Source of the DNA: Actinomycetota bacterium
Lineage (GTDB): Bacteria > Actinomycetota > Actinomycetes > Actinomycetales > Dermatophilaceae
Direction: 5' to 3'
Assembly: GCA_020161845.1 (NCBI GenBank)
Contig: JAIUNK010000007.1
Coordinates: forward strand, 62,001 to 126,000
Length of the DNA: 64,000 bases
Every line of letters begins with the position of its first letter. Position 1 is the first letter of the stretch. This document shows, one piece after another, positions 44,816 through 53,967 of this stretch. Both the position numbers and the translations under genes were made by a program. The notes beneath the pieces were generated by a model. That model was not told the origin of the DNA, ran no database searches, and saw only the letters and a list, made by a program, of their open reading frames with translations.

Positions 44816-45271
44816 TCAGAGGCGGCGGCGGCGCGACGGGCCGCCGAGGGCCGCCCAGACGGTGCGGCCGTTCTTGTCGTCCTGCGCGCCCCATTCGTGG
44901 GCCAGGCTGCGCACGATCCGCAGGCCCCGGCCGCTGTTGGCCCAGGGCGTGGGCGGGACCGGCCGGACGGTGGTGGGTCCGCCGCCGTCGCTGACTTCGA
45001 CCTCGACCGTGCCGGACTTGACCTTCCAGCGAACCCGGACGCAGCCGTCGCCGAGCGCCTTGGCGTGCTTGACCGCGTTCGCGACCAGCTCGGAAGCCAC
45101 CGTCTCGGCCTCGCCGATGATGACGGGGTCGATGCCGCGGGCGATCAGATCCTCATGCAGGATCTGCCGGACCAACGGCACGGACTCCACCGCGTGCGGG
45201 ATCCGCACGCTGCGCTGCCCCTCGGACTCCAGCTGGCGCCTCGCGCCCGGCGCCGCAATGGTCGCATCCAC
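44816..45271 (-). CDS. RsbW-like ATP-binding anti-sigma/serine kinase protein
   Basis: 151 residues from GTG 45271 with gggaggaga 6 bases upstream. It has a GHKL ATPase fold: ETVASELVANAVKHAK (N box), VEVSDGGGP (G1) and NSGRGLRIVRSLAHEWG (G2). No HisKA or receiver domain is present, which is the pattern of RsbW/SpoIIAB-like anti-sigma kinases and of many actinobacterial regulators of development and stress. The cognate sigma factor or anti-anti-sigma factor is not in the window. Confidence 0.9.
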   Translation of the reverse strand: MDATIAAPGARRQLESEGQRSVRIPHAVESVPLVRQILHEDLIARGIDPVIIGEAETVASELVANAVKHAKALGDGCVRVRWKVKSGTVEVEVSDGGGPTTVRPVPPTPWANSGRGLRIVRSLAHEWGAQDDKNGRTVWAALGGPSRRRRL

Positions 45272-45363
45272 GTCCGTCTCCTCCCGCCGAGTGCACTGCG
45301 TTCACGCTAGCGAAACCTCGCGGCTTGCGCACACCCCGTTCGTCACACCCCTACGCTGGCGAC

Positions 45364-46020
45364 ATGGAGCTTGCCGCGGGGCGCCCGGATATCGGGCCAT
45401 TGCCGGGCAGCCGGTCGCGCCATCGGGCGGCGTTGGACTTCGAGGGCATCTACCGCGCGGATCCGGATCCGTGGGAGGTGGGCACGAGCTGGTACGAGCG
45501 CCGCAAGATCGCCTTGGTCCTGGGTTGCCTGCGGCGGGAGCGGTACGCCGTGTGCTGGGACGCCGGCTGCGGCACGGGACACCTCACGGCCGCCCTGGCG
45601 CCGCGCTGTGACGCGGTGCTGGCCACCGACGTGGCTCCGGAGGCGGTCCGGTTGACGCAGGCCCGCACGGCCGAATGGCCGGGCGTTCGCTGTGCGGTGA
45701 GTGCGCTGCCGGCGGCGCCGGCACTCGACGTACGGCCCGATCTCGTGCTGCTGTCCGAAGTCCTGTATTACCTGGAGGCGGCCGACCGCCAGGCAACTTA
45801 TGACCTGGTCACGGATCTGACCTGCCCCGATGCCGACGTGGTGGGGGTGCACTGGCGGGCGCAGGCCGAGGGTTATCGCCAACCTGGTGCGCGCACCCAG
45901 CGCGAGCTCGGCGATGCCTTGGCCGAGCGCGGCTGGACCCGGGTCGTCACGCTGACCGACGAGGAGTTCCTGGTCGGGGTCTGGTCGCGGGACCTGCCGG
46001 ACTGCGTGGGGCGTCGATGA
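45364..46020 (+). CDS. SAM-dependent methyltransferase, NodS-like
   Basis: 218 residues from ATG 45364. The segment RADPDPWEVGTSWYERRK precedes motif I (VCWDAGCGTGHLTAALA, about 59-75) and LATDVAPEAV; LVLLSEVLYYLEAAD follows. This matches the NodS/SAM methyltransferase family, often small-molecule N- or O-methylation. The stop overlaps the VOC gene start by four bases, so the two are coupled. Confidence 0.9.
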   Translation: MELAAGRPDIGPLPGSRSRHRAALDFEGIYRADPDPWEVGTSWYERRKIALVLGCLRRERYAVCWDAGCGTGHLTAALAPRCDAVLATDVAPEAVRLTQARTAEWPGVRCAVSALPAAPALDVRPDLVLLSEVLYYLEAADRQATYDLVTDLTCPDADVVGVHWRAQAEGYRQPGARTQRELGDALAERGWTRVVTLTDEEFLVGVWSRDLPDCVGRR

Positions 46021-46724
46021 CCCACGCTGCCGCACGCTTCCTCGACCTGTGGCTGGACGCCCACGACGTACCGTCCGTGGCGCGGTTCTGGGCGGCGGCC
46101 CTGGACATGCGGATGGCGTCGCCGATCGAGGGAGCGGTCCGCCTGGCGGGCCAGCACCCGTGGGACTCCCTGTGGATCCGCCAGGCGCCGGAGCACGCGC
46201 TGGGCTGCGCGATCCATGTCGATGTGTCCGCGGAGCACATCACGCGATTCCTGGAGCTGGGCGCGCAGGTGGTGGACGCGTCGTCGTACCCCTGGGTGGT
46301 CCTGGCCGGGCCCGAGGACAGTGAGATCTGCGCGTTCCCGACCGAGGCGGGCACGCGGAGCGCCGGTCGGCGCATCCTCGACCTCGTCATCGACACCCCG
46401 GACCCGGCGGACGCGGCGGCCTGGTGGGCCGACGTGCTCGGGACGGGTTATCACGCCTCCGCCGACGACGCGTACGCCTGGGTCGAGCCCGTGCCGGGAG
46501 CGGTGATCGACTCGATCGTGTTCGCCGGGCAGGAGGTGCCGCTGACGTCGGCGACCTGCCGGCTACGGCCGCGGGTGGCCACCCACGATCTGGGCGCGCT
46601 GTTCGCGCGTGGGGCCACGCGGGCTCCCGACGCCGGGCCCGGCGAGACGATGCTGGTCGACCCCTCCGGCAACGAGTTCCTGGTGCAGGTCGCCGACCTC
46701 GTGGTGCGCGCCGACGACGAGTGA
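46017..46724 (+). CDS. VOC-family protein, tandem glyoxalase domains
   Basis: 235 residues from ATG 46017 (ATGA overlap). Two vicinal-oxygen-chelate half-domains are visible, beginning LDLWLDAHDVPSVARFW and LDLVIDTPDPADAAAWW; the second ends DPSGNEFLVQV. Related proteins are small-molecule-binding or resistance proteins. It is cotranslated with a methyltransferase. Specific ligand unknown. Confidence 0.85.
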   Translation: MTHAAARFLDLWLDAHDVPSVARFWAAALDMRMASPIEGAVRLAGQHPWDSLWIRQAPEHALGCAIHVDVSAEHITRFLELGAQVVDASSYPWVVLAGPEDSEICAFPTEAGTRSAGRRILDLVIDTPDPADAAAWWADVLGTGYHASADDAYAWVEPVPGAVIDSIVFAGQEVPLTSATCRLRPRVATHDLGALFARGATRAPDAGPGETMLVDPSGNEFLVQVADLVVRADDE

Positions 46725-46771
46725 GCCGGGTCGGCGCTGGGACGCCGCGACCGACGGCGGAGAGCACCGTA

Positions 46772-46846
46772 CGGCGAGCGGCCCAGCCCATCCGCTCGGC
46801 GAGCCGCCCAGCCCATCCGCTCGGCGAGCCGCCCAGCCCATCCGCT
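46772..46846 (+). repeat. Three tandem 25-bp repeats
   Basis: Units cggcgagc(g/c)gcccagcccat... occupy 46772-46796, 46797-46821 and 46822-46846, and a partial unit follows. They lie in the 321-bp gene-free spacer 46725-47045. Confidence 0.88.
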
Positions 46847-46867
46847 CGGCAGGGATGACCCTGGCGC

Positions 46868-46929
46868 GGCAGGGCTCGAGACAGGGTTGCTGCTTCGTCC
46901 GCAACAGCGATCCTGTCTCGAGACCTGCC
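46868..46929 (+). terminator. Long nested hairpin
   Basis: ggcagggctcgagacagg (46868-46885) pairs with cctgtctcgagacctgcc (46912-46929) with one mismatch, and gttgc (46886-46890)/gcaac (46901-46905) form an inner stem. It is a strong terminator or a small structured RNA after the methyltransferase/VOC pair. Confidence 0.65.
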
Positions 46930-47045
46930 ACGCGCGAGGGCGCGGCGGGCCGGGTGGGACCTGAGCGGACATCGCCTCCGGTGGCCTCGCCGCCCTCCCC
47001 GCAGACGTGAAGCGCCTGGCCCGGGGCGCGTGCGAAGATCGCGTC

Positions 47046-47870
47046 ATGTCGTGGCTGACCGGGGTGACCGAGCTACGCCGCCGTGGGGTGCCGGGCGTGC
47101 TGGTCACAGTCGTGCAGGCGCGCGGCCACGCACCGCGTACGGCGGGCGCCAAGATGGTCGTCTCCGCCGACGCGACCTGGGGCACGATCGGCGGCGGGAA
47201 TCTGGAGTCCGTGGCGATCGAGCGGGCCCGGGCCCTGCTCACGACGGACGCCGCGCACGTGCCCACCGTGACCACCGAATCGTTCGAGCTGTCCGACAAG
47301 GCGCCCCTGCAGCACGGCGTCCAATGCTGCGGAGGTGCCGTGACCGTGCTCCTGGAGACCCTGCCCCCATCCCCGACCGTGGCGATCTTCGGCGTGGGCC
47401 ACGTGGGGCTCGAACTGGCCCGGATCCTGGCCCGGCACGACCTCGACCTGCACCTGGTCGACTCCCGACCGGAGCGGCTCACTCCCGCCATGCTTGCGCC
47501 GCTGGCCGACGCCGAGGCACAGGTGCACGTGCACGCCCTGCCGATCCTGCCCGAGGCCGCGCTGGCCGAGCTGCCGCGCGGCGCGCACATCCTCGTGATG
47601 ACGCACGATCACGCCGAGGACGCGGCGATCGTCGACGCCGCGCTGCGCACCGACGGCATCGGCTCGATCGGGCTGATCGGGTCGGCGGGCAAGTGGGCCC
47701 GGTTCCGGGCTCGGCTGCTGGCCGAGGGCGGATTCGGCGAAGCCGACGTCGACCGCGTCACCACCCCGATCGGACTCGCCGACCTGGTCGGCAAAGAACC
47801 CGCCGTCATCGCGGTCAGCGTGGCCGCCGACCTGCTGCTGAGACTGCAGACCACCCACGCCGAGGGCTGA
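47046..47870 (+). CDS. xdhC: XdhC-family protein, molybdenum enzyme maturation
   Basis: 274 residues from ATG 47046. The N-terminal XdhC/CoxI domain has SADATWGTIGGGNLES and HGVQCCGGAVTVLLE; the C-terminal Rossmann part has VAIFGVGHVGLELARIL and GSIGLIGSAGKWARF. XdhC inserts the sulfurated molybdenum cofactor into xanthine dehydrogenase and relatives. No xdhA/B or coxSML genes are adjacent, so the client enzyme lies elsewhere. Confidence 0.9.
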   Translation: MSWLTGVTELRRRGVPGVLVTVVQARGHAPRTAGAKMVVSADATWGTIGGGNLESVAIERARALLTTDAAHVPTVTTESFELSDKAPLQHGVQCCGGAVTVLLETLPPSPTVAIFGVGHVGLELARILARHDLDLHLVDSRPERLTPAMLAPLADAEAQVHVHALPILPEAALAELPRGAHILVMTHDHAEDAAIVDAALRTDGIGSIGLIGSAGKWARFRARLLAEGGFGEADVDRVTTPIGLADLVGKEPAVIAVSVAADLLLRLQTTHAEG

Positions 47871-47891
47871 CCCCGATCACTGGCGACATCG

Positions 47892-47920
47892 TTGCCACGA
47901 CTCGGAGTGTCAGGTATAGT
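47892..47920 (+). promoter_or_regulatory. Sigma-70-type promoter of the HigBA-type operon; leaderless start predicted
   Basis: TTGCCA (47892-47897) and TATAGT (47915-47920) are separated by exactly 17 bp. The expected transcription start is the A of the ATG at 47927, which leaves no room for a ribosome-binding site. This is one of the best promoter matches in the window. Confidence 0.75.
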
Positions 47921-47926
47921 CGACAT

Positions 47927-48250
47927 ATGGTCGAGGTGATCAGCACCGTGATCTTCGACCTGTGGCTACGCAAACTCAAGGACCGACAAGCCAGGCTGCG
48001 GATCGTTGACCGCATTGAACGGCTGGCACAGGGGAACCCGGGCGATGTCAAGTCTGTGGGGCACGGGGTTTCCGAGCTGCGATTGACCTACGGGCCTGGC
48101 TACCGGGTCTACTTCCTCCTGGCGAGAAGCCAACTGGTGCTATTGCTGTGCGGCGGCGACAAGTCCTCACAGCGGAAGGATGTTGCCCAAGCGCATCAAC
48201 TCGCCGACGAGTGGCGATCAGAGGAGGGCCACGATGACGCTGAACCCTGA
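47927..48250 (+). CDS. HigB/RelE-type toxin of a type II toxin-antitoxin pair
   Basis: 107 residues from ATG 47927. The sequence FDLWLRKLKDRQARLRIVDRIERLAQGN...SELRLTYGPGYRVYFLL...LLCGGDKSSQRKDV matches the Gp49-like/HigB addiction-module killer family, including the basic residues that cut mRNA on the ribosome. No ribosome site is present; the promoter position points to leaderless translation. The antitoxin gene overlaps by 17 bp. The order toxin-antitoxin is typical for this subgroup. Confidence 0.9.
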   Translation: MVEVISTVIFDLWLRKLKDRQARLRIVDRIERLAQGNPGDVKSVGHGVSELRLTYGPGYRVYFLLARSQLVLLLCGGDKSSQRKDVAQAHQLADEWRSEEGHDDAEP

Positions 48251-48536
48251 GAAGTACCGACGGTTTGATCCTGCCGACTATCTGAAGGACATCGACGACG
48301 TCGCTGCCTACCTGCAGATCGCCCTCGATGACTCACACGAGGATCCGAGCGCGGTACCTCGCGCCCTGGGTGTCATCGCTCGCTCACGGAATATGAGCGA
48401 GCTCGCTCGTCGTGTCGGCATGAGCCGCGACGGCCTCTACAAGGCGCTCTCGGACACCGGGAACCCGACGTGGTCGACGATCCTGAAGGTCACCAGCGCG
48501 CTCGGCCTGAGATTCTCGCTGCATACCGTCGCTTGA
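48234..48536 (+). CDS. HigA-type antitoxin
   Basis: 100 residues from ATG 48234 with gaggaggg 5 bases upstream, so unlike the toxin it has a strong ribosome site. It contains a helix-turn-helix (IARSRNMSELARRVGMSRDGLYKAL, about 58-82) and ends TILKVTSALGLRFSLHTVA, the pattern of HI1420-type antidote proteins. It neutralises the toxin and represses the operon in related systems. The DNA after it (48537-48670) has no gene. Confidence 0.92.
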   Translation: MTLNPEKYRRFDPADYLKDIDDVAAYLQIALDDSHEDPSAVPRALGVIARSRNMSELARRVGMSRDGLYKALSDTGNPTWSTILKVTSALGLRFSLHTVA

Positions 48537-48670
48537 CGCCGTCCTCGAAGCCGCAACGGGTTCTCGGACGCTGGCCTTCGCCGAATCTGACTGACCGCCA
48601 CCACGGTCTCGCCGGATCACGCGACGCCCATGGTCAGCACGGCCGGCCCCACCCCCGGGGTTGACCCAGC

Positions 48671-51600
48671 TCACGGTGTCGGGTGGCTGCCCGCCTTCGT
48701 GCCCGGCACGTGCCCAAACCGGTGCCTCGTGCGGCTCACCGCCTGCTCGCGCAGCATGATGAGCAGCTCCCGCCGGCCGGTGGCCAGCACCGGCCCGGCG
48801 AACACTGTCACACCATCGCCGGCGCCGCCGAGTTCGCGCAGCAGCTCGGGATCCTCGCCGATCAGCCGGATCCGACCGGCCACCTCGTCGCGGTCGACCC
48901 GAGCCACGAACTGCTCGGCCGTCTCGGCCCGGTCGACGTACGGTCCCAGCACCCGCAGGGCCGCGCTCGTGTCGTCGTCCCGGCCGTCGAGCCCCTTGAG
49001 CCAGGCCGACGTCTGCGGGTCCAGGCTGACCCGCACCGGCGTACCGGTCGCCACGCCGGCCAGCACCATCCGCAGCAGCTCGACCACCCGCGCCCCGGGC
49101 GCGGTCCGCAGCCAGACCCGCGGGAAGTTCCGGTACCGGAACACATTGGACTCCACGACCAGCCCCGACTCGTCGACCGACCGGCCGAACTCGGTCTCGA
49201 TCGCGTGCGCGTCCGAGCCGACGGCCGCCCGCAGCCACGTGCGGTCGGCGCGCTCGGCCAACAGCGGCAGCATCCCCTTGAGGGCCTGGCGGGTCGGCAC
49301 GTCGGCGTCGCCGAGACGCTGGGGCATCCCCGTCGGCCGCCACGCGCCGAACTGGGCGACATAATTCGGGCCGCCCGCCTTCGCCCCCGGCCCCATGACC
49401 GAGGCCTTCCAGCCGCCGAAGCTCTGCCGCCGGACGATCGCGCCGGTGGTGTGCCGGTTGACATAGGCGTTGCCGACCTCAACCTGCTCCAGCCAGCTCT
49501 CGATCTCGCGCTCGTCCAGGCTGTGCAGGCCGCCGGTGAGGCCGTACGCCGTGGCGTTCTGCAGCTCGATGGCCTCGCCCAGGGTGCGGGCCGTCATCAG
49601 GCCGAGAACCGGCCCGAACACCTCGGTGAGGTGGAAGAACGACCCCGGCTGCACGCCCTCCTTCAGACCCGGCGACCAGAGCCGGCCGGAGTCGTCGAGG
49701 CGACGCGGCTCGACGAGCCACCGTTCGCCGGGCTCCAAGGTCGTCAGCGCCCGGAGCAGCTTGCCCTCCGGCGGCTCGATCACCGGCCCCATCGTCACGC
49801 CGAGATCCTGCGGCCAGCCGACCCGCAGCGAGCTGACCGCGTCGATCAGCTGCCGACGGAACCGCTCCGAGGTGCCCACCGAGCCGACCAGAATCCCCAG
49901 CGACGCGGCCGAGCACTTCTGCCCGGCATGCCCGAACGCCGACCGGACCAGGTCGGCCACGGCCAGATCCAGATCCGCCGCGGGGGTGATGACCAGGGCG
50001 TTCTTGCCGGAGGTCTCGCCATACACGCGAGGCCCCCGCGGCAGCTGAGCACGCCATGAGGTGAACATCGCCCCGGTCTCGCTCGACCCGGTGAGGATCA
50101 CGGTCTCGACGTCGGGGTGGGCGATCAGCTCGCGGCCCACGTCCCGGCTGCCGACCCGCACGACCTGCAGCGCCTCGCGCGGCACCCCCGCGGCGTACAG
50201 CGCCTCCGCCCCGACCTCGACGCACCCGACGGTGGGGTGCGCGGGCTTGATGACCACCGCGGAACCGGCGGCCAGCGCCGCCAGCACCCCGCCCAACGGG
50301 ATCGCCACCGGGAAGTTCCACGGCGGCGTGACCAGCACGACCATGTCGGGAGTGAACGCCGCCCCGTCGCAGGACGGACCCTGCGCCAGCTCCAGGGCGC
50401 GGTCGGCGTAATAGGTGGCGAAGTCGATCGCCTCCGAGACCTCGGGGTCGCCCTCGGCGACGGTCTTGCCGCCCTCGTGGGCCATGATCGTCAGCAGCTC
50501 CGCGCGCCGAGCCTCCAGCTGTCGGCCGGCCTCGCGCAGGATCTCGGCCCGCTCGGTCGCCGGGCGGGCGGCCCAGCCGGCGTGCGCCTCGACGGCCGTC
50601 GCGATCGTCCGCTGCACCTCCTCGCTGGTGGCGAGCACCGGGCTGGCCAGCTGGTGCGGCGCCGCGTCGAGCGCGGCGCGGGCCCAGGCCCGGGTGGCCG
50701 GCAACGCCGGGTCGGAGTCGGGGGTGTTCGCGAACGTGTTGGTGATCGGTGGGCGCTGCGGGCTGCGACGGGCGCCGATCGGTACGTCGAGCGCCCGCGC
50801 CACACTGTCCCGGAAGCGGCGCTCCTGATCCGCCATGGCCGACCCTGACGCGCCACCGGCCTGCTCCGACGCGCCACCGGCCGACGACGGGTCCCCGCCC
50901 GGCCCGGCGAACAGCGCGTGCAGGAAGTTCTCCGGCGTGGCGTTTTCCTCCAACCGACGGATCAGATAGGCGACGGCCACGTCGAAATCCTCGGGCGCGA
51001 CGACGGGGGTGTAGAGCAGGACCGTCCCGACATCGGCCATCACGGCCCGGGACTGCGAGGGCGCCATGCCCTGCAACATCTCGACGTCCAGGGCGTGCGC
51101 CACGCCGCGCTGCGTGCTCAGCAGGTGCGCCATGGCGATGTCGAACAGGTTGTGGCTGGCTACGCCGAGCCGGACCGCGTCAACGACGTCGGGGCGCAGG
51201 CATCGTTCGACACAGTTCAGGTAGTTCGCATCGACGTCGTTCTTGGTCGGATAGGGCGCCTGCCGCCAGCCGTGGACCACCGCCTCGACCTGCTCCATCG
51301 CGAGGTTGGCGCCCTTGACCAGGCGAATCTTGATGCCCGCCCCGCCCCGAGCCCGACGCTGCTGCGCCCACGCGATCAGCCGCTCCATGGCCGGCAGCGC
51401 GTCGGGCAAATAGGCCTGCAGGACGATCCCCGCCTCCAGGCCCAGGAATTCTTCCTCGTCCAGGAGCCGCATGAACAGCTCCATCGTCAGGTCGAGATCC
51501 CGGTATTCCTCCATGTCGAGGTTGACGAAGGACTTCGGCGACTTGCTGTTGGCCACCCGATAGAGCGGCCGCAGCCGCTCGATGCACCGCTGCACGGTGC

Positions 51601-52216
51601 CCTCGGTGTCCCACGTGGAGATCTGGCTGACGAGGGAGCTGACCTTGATCGAGACGTAATCGATGTCGGCGCGTTCCAACAAGGCCGTGGTACGTCGGGT
51701 GCGGCGGGCCGCCTCGGCCTCGCCGAGCACCGCCTCCCCGAGCAGGTTGACGTTCTGCCGGAAACCCTGCGCGCGCGCCGCGGCGAGATGCTCGCCCAAC
51801 GCCGGGTCGCGGGCGTCCACCACGAGGTGTCCGATGATCTGGCGCAGCCGCCACCGGGCGAGGGGCACCACCAGCGGGGGGGCCAGCGGCGCCACGACCG
51901 AGCCCACCGCGAGCAGGCCCAGGTCGAGCTTGGGCAGGAACGATTTGGCGTTCTTCGCCGAGATGCGGGACAGGTCGCGGGCGGCCACCCGACGGTCTTC
52001 GGGGCGGGCCACCCGGTCGACGAAGGTGACGGCGAGGTCCAATCCGGTCTCGTCGCGCACCAGGGCGGCCAGCTGGCTGCTGGTGGCCCGCTCGGCCGGG
52101 GTCTGGCCGGACTCGGTCGCGGAGTACCAGCGGTGCGCCAGCGCCACCGACTCCTCGACGAGGGGGGCCAGGGACTGCGGACCGGTCGGGAGGGCGGCGA
52201 CAGACGCGTCGATCAT
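48671..52216 (-). CDS. putA: Bifunctional proline dehydrogenase / glutamate semialdehyde dehydrogenase
   Basis: 1,181 residues from ATG 52216 (MIDASVAALPTG). It oxidises proline to glutamate in two steps at the membrane. The FAD-linked N-terminal part has ISAKNAKSFLPKLDLG, YVSIKVSSLVSQI, IKIRLVKGANLAMEQVE and ASHNLFDIAMAH. The C-terminal NAD-linked part has VTPPWNFPVAIPLGG, TGSSETGAMF, the active Cys in HAGQKCSAASLG and YGETSGKN. A Gly/Ala/Ser-rich insertion (GGASEQAGGASGSA, about 470) marks the domain junction. No DNA-binding domain is present at the N-terminus, unlike enterobacterial PutA. Confidence 0.95.
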   Translation of the reverse strand: MIDASVAALPTGPQSLAPLVEESVALAHRWYSATESGQTPAERATSSQLAALVRDETGLDLAVTFVDRVARPEDRRVAARDLSRISAKNAKSFLPKLDLGLLAVGSVVAPLAPPLVVPLARWRLRQIIGHLVVDARDPALGEHLAAARAQGFRQNVNLLGEAVLGEAEAARRTRRTTALLERADIDYVSIKVSSLVSQISTWDTEGTVQRCIERLRPLYRVANSKSPKSFVNLDMEEYRDLDLTMELFMRLLDEEEFLGLEAGIVLQAYLPDALPAMERLIAWAQQRRARGGAGIKIRLVKGANLAMEQVEAVVHGWRQAPYPTKNDVDANYLNCVERCLRPDVVDAVRLGVASHNLFDIAMAHLLSTQRGVAHALDVEMLQGMAPSQSRAVMADVGTVLLYTPVVAPEDFDVAVAYLIRRLEENATPENFLHALFAGPGGDPSSAGGASEQAGGASGSAMADQERRFRDSVARALDVPIGARRSPQRPPITNTFANTPDSDPALPATRAWARAALDAAPHQLASPVLATSEEVQRTIATAVEAHAGWAARPATERAEILREAGRQLEARRAELLTIMAHEGGKTVAEGDPEVSEAIDFATYYADRALELAQGPSCDGAAFTPDMVVLVTPPWNFPVAIPLGGVLAALAAGSAVVIKPAHPTVGCVEVGAEALYAAGVPREALQVVRVGSRDVGRELIAHPDVETVILTGSSETGAMFTSWRAQLPRGPRVYGETSGKNALVITPAADLDLAVADLVRSAFGHAGQKCSAASLGILVGSVGTSERFRRQLIDAVSSLRVGWPQDLGVTMGPVIEPPEGKLLRALTTLEPGERWLVEPRRLDDSGRLWSPGLKEGVQPGSFFHLTEVFGPVLGLMTARTLGEAIELQNATAYGLTGGLHSLDEREIESWLEQVEVGNAYVNRHTTGAIVRRQSFGGWKASVMGPGAKAGGPNYVAQFGAWRPTGMPQRLGDADVPTRQALKGMLPLLAERADRTWLRAAVGSDAHAIETEFGRSVDESGLVVESNVFRYRNFPRVWLRTAPGARVVELLRMVLAGVATGTPVRVSLDPQTSAWLKGLDGRDDDTSAALRVLGPYVDRAETAEQFVARVDRDEVAGRIRLIGEDPELLRELGGAGDGVTVFAGPVLATGRRELLIMLREQAVSRTRHRFGHVPGTKAGSHPTP

Positions 52217-52291
52217 GGGCCCCAGTATCGTGCGGTCCCGGCGTCCGTGCGCGGCCAGGGCCACAGATCGGGCCGAAGGTCACAGCCTTCG

Positions 52292-53389
52292 TCAGAGCGA
52301 CGCCCGGACCAGTCCGACCATCGCCTCGATGCCGGCCGCGTTGGGGTGCACCCCGTCGGAGAGCAGTTCGTCGACCTTGCGTCCGTCGCCGCGGAACACC
52401 GCATCCCAGCCCACGATCCGCAGCTGCGGTGTGCGGGCCGCCCTGGCCTGGAGCACCTCGTTGATCCAGGCCGTATTCCGTTCGTCCGCCGCGGACTGCA
52501 CGGACGCCGGTCGGCGCGAGTCGAACGTGTTCACCCACAAGATCGTGTGCTGCGGGCCGATCCCGTCGACGATCCGGTTCATCTGCGGTTCGAACAGCGG
52601 GGGATTGAAGATGTCGTTGGTCCCGCTCATCACGATGATCCGGGGCGGCAAGCCGTGCCGCGCCTTGATGTCGAGGAGGGCGTTGGCGGTGCCCTCGGTG
52701 GCCCGCCCCGGCCAGGTGTCATAGACGCACACCTCCCCCGACGTACGGCGCAACTCCGCGACCAGCTCCGTGACCACGTACGTCGCGATGGAGTCGCCGA
52801 TGATCAGGCATCCGTTGGTCGCGCTCGCCGCCGCGCGCAGCTCGTCCGCCGGGGAGGTCTCGCGCTGGTAGAGGCCGTAGTCGCCGTGGTAGCCGCTGCC
52901 ATAGTCGCGCTCGGGGGCCCGGATGATGACCGCATCGGGGTCGCCGACCTGGTCGGTGCCGCTCGGCGGCGGGGGTTCGCTGGTGCGCGCCGCCCCGACG
53001 GGGCCGGCCGGCCCGACGGGACGGTCCGTGGCGTAGGTCGGGTCGCGTCCGTCGCCGGCCCGCAGCGATCCGGCCGCCGGCCCGGCGCCGGACGCGCTGG
53101 CCGTGGCGGACGCGCTGGCCGTGGCGGCCGGCGATGGCGGTGCCGCGGTGGGTACCCCGGTGGCGGCGAGCCCGCCGGCGGCAATGGCCGCGACGGCCAG
53201 ACCCGATCCGAGCGCCAGGAGCAGCCCAGCACCGCCCGCGGCCCAGCGCGCGCGCCCGATCAACTGCTCCTCCGGCTCCTCGAATGTCGTTCTCTCCCAA
53301 TGAAGATAGCCGGTTTTCCGGGGGCTTTGAAGAGGCCCGGGAAAGGGGTACGTCGACGCTGGCGGGCGATCGGACGGATAGCGCCGCAT
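52292..53389 (-). CDS. SGNH/GDSL-type hydrolase, membrane-anchored
   Basis: 365 residues from ATG 53389, with ggag 7 bases upstream. After a cytoplasmic tail and a membrane helix (GGAGLLLALGSGLAVAAIAAGG, about 50-70) comes an Ala/Ser/Gly-rich spacer and an SGNH hydrolase domain. Block I is IIGDSIATYV, the Asn block is VMSGTNDIF and the catalytic Asp/His block is SDGVHPN. Family members deacylate lipids or deacetylate cell-wall sugars. The domain is probably outside the membrane. Substrate unknown. Confidence 0.9.
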   Translation of the reverse strand: MRRYPSDRPPASTYPFPGPLQSPRKTGYLHWERTTFEEPEEQLIGRARWAAGGAGLLLALGSGLAVAAIAAGGLAATGVPTAAPPSPAATASASATASASGAGPAAGSLRAGDGRDPTYATDRPVGPAGPVGAARTSEPPPPSGTDQVGDPDAVIIRAPERDYGSGYHGDYGLYQRETSPADELRAAASATNGCLIIGDSIATYVVTELVAELRRTSGEVCVYDTWPGRATEGTANALLDIKARHGLPPRIIVMSGTNDIFNPPLFEPQMNRIVDGIGPQHTILWVNTFDSRRPASVQSAADERNTAWINEVLQARAARTPQLRIVGWDAVFRGDGRKVDELLSDGVHPNAAGIEAMVGLVRASL

Positions 53390-53580
53390 CAGGCGTCTCC
53401 ACCTGCGACGATGGTTCTCGATGGGTCGTCTGGTCGCCATTCTCGCGGCATTTCAGGACATTCGTCTAAGACAATGGTCCGGCAGGCCGATAGGGGATTC
53501 GGACGCACCGGGAATGCGTCCTGTGAATGGGGATGCGTCGCGCGGCGGGGGTCGTGGGCGCCTGGGGTAAGGGAATCACC

Positions 53581-53874
53581 ATGGACTCGCACAGCGCGAT
53601 GATCGGGCCGCGGACCGCGGTCTCCGCCTTGCAGACACTCCGCGACGCGGAGACGCTCGCGGCCTATATCGGCGTCTGCCCGACCTGCCTCGGCTGGGAC
53701 GACCCCGCCGCGGCGACGAGCGAGCGCACCGCGACCGCCGACCGCCCGGTCTGCCCGACCTGCGGGCTGTGCTCGGTCGAGTGGGACGTGGCCGTCGCCA
53801 TCGACGCACAGCTGGCCCGGATGCGGGGCGTGGCGGCGCTGGACGCGGCTCTTCGCGACGACGAGAACGCCTGA
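53581..53874 (+). CDS. Small double-CPTC protein, paralogue 1
   Basis: 97 residues from ATG 53581 with taaggga upstream. Two CPTC motifs (CPTCLGW near residue 34 and CPTCGL near 60) probably form one zinc site, followed by a conserved helix VEWDVAVAIDAQLARM..AALDAAL. No match to a known family. A similar gene follows at 54087, so they form a tandem pair. The spacer 53875-54086 has an AT-rich imperfect palindrome (taaacaac-gtcaaga-gttgttaa, 53968-53990) that could control the second gene. Confidence 0.72.
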   Translation: MDSHSAMIGPRTAVSALQTLRDAETLAAYIGVCPTCLGWDDPAAATSERTATADRPVCPTCGLCSVEWDVAVAIDAQLARMRGVAALDAALRDDENA

Positions 53875-53967
53875 GTCGCAGCGGCGCCCGGCCGCCGCCG
53901 CCGCCCCGCGGAGGGGTCAGGGGGCCCGTTTCCCCATGGGAAGTCAAGGGGGAAGCCAAGACGACGG

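Noticed and set aside
46772-46846. CRISPR-like 25-bp repeats
   Set aside because: No spacers between units and no cas genes; a simple tandem repeat.
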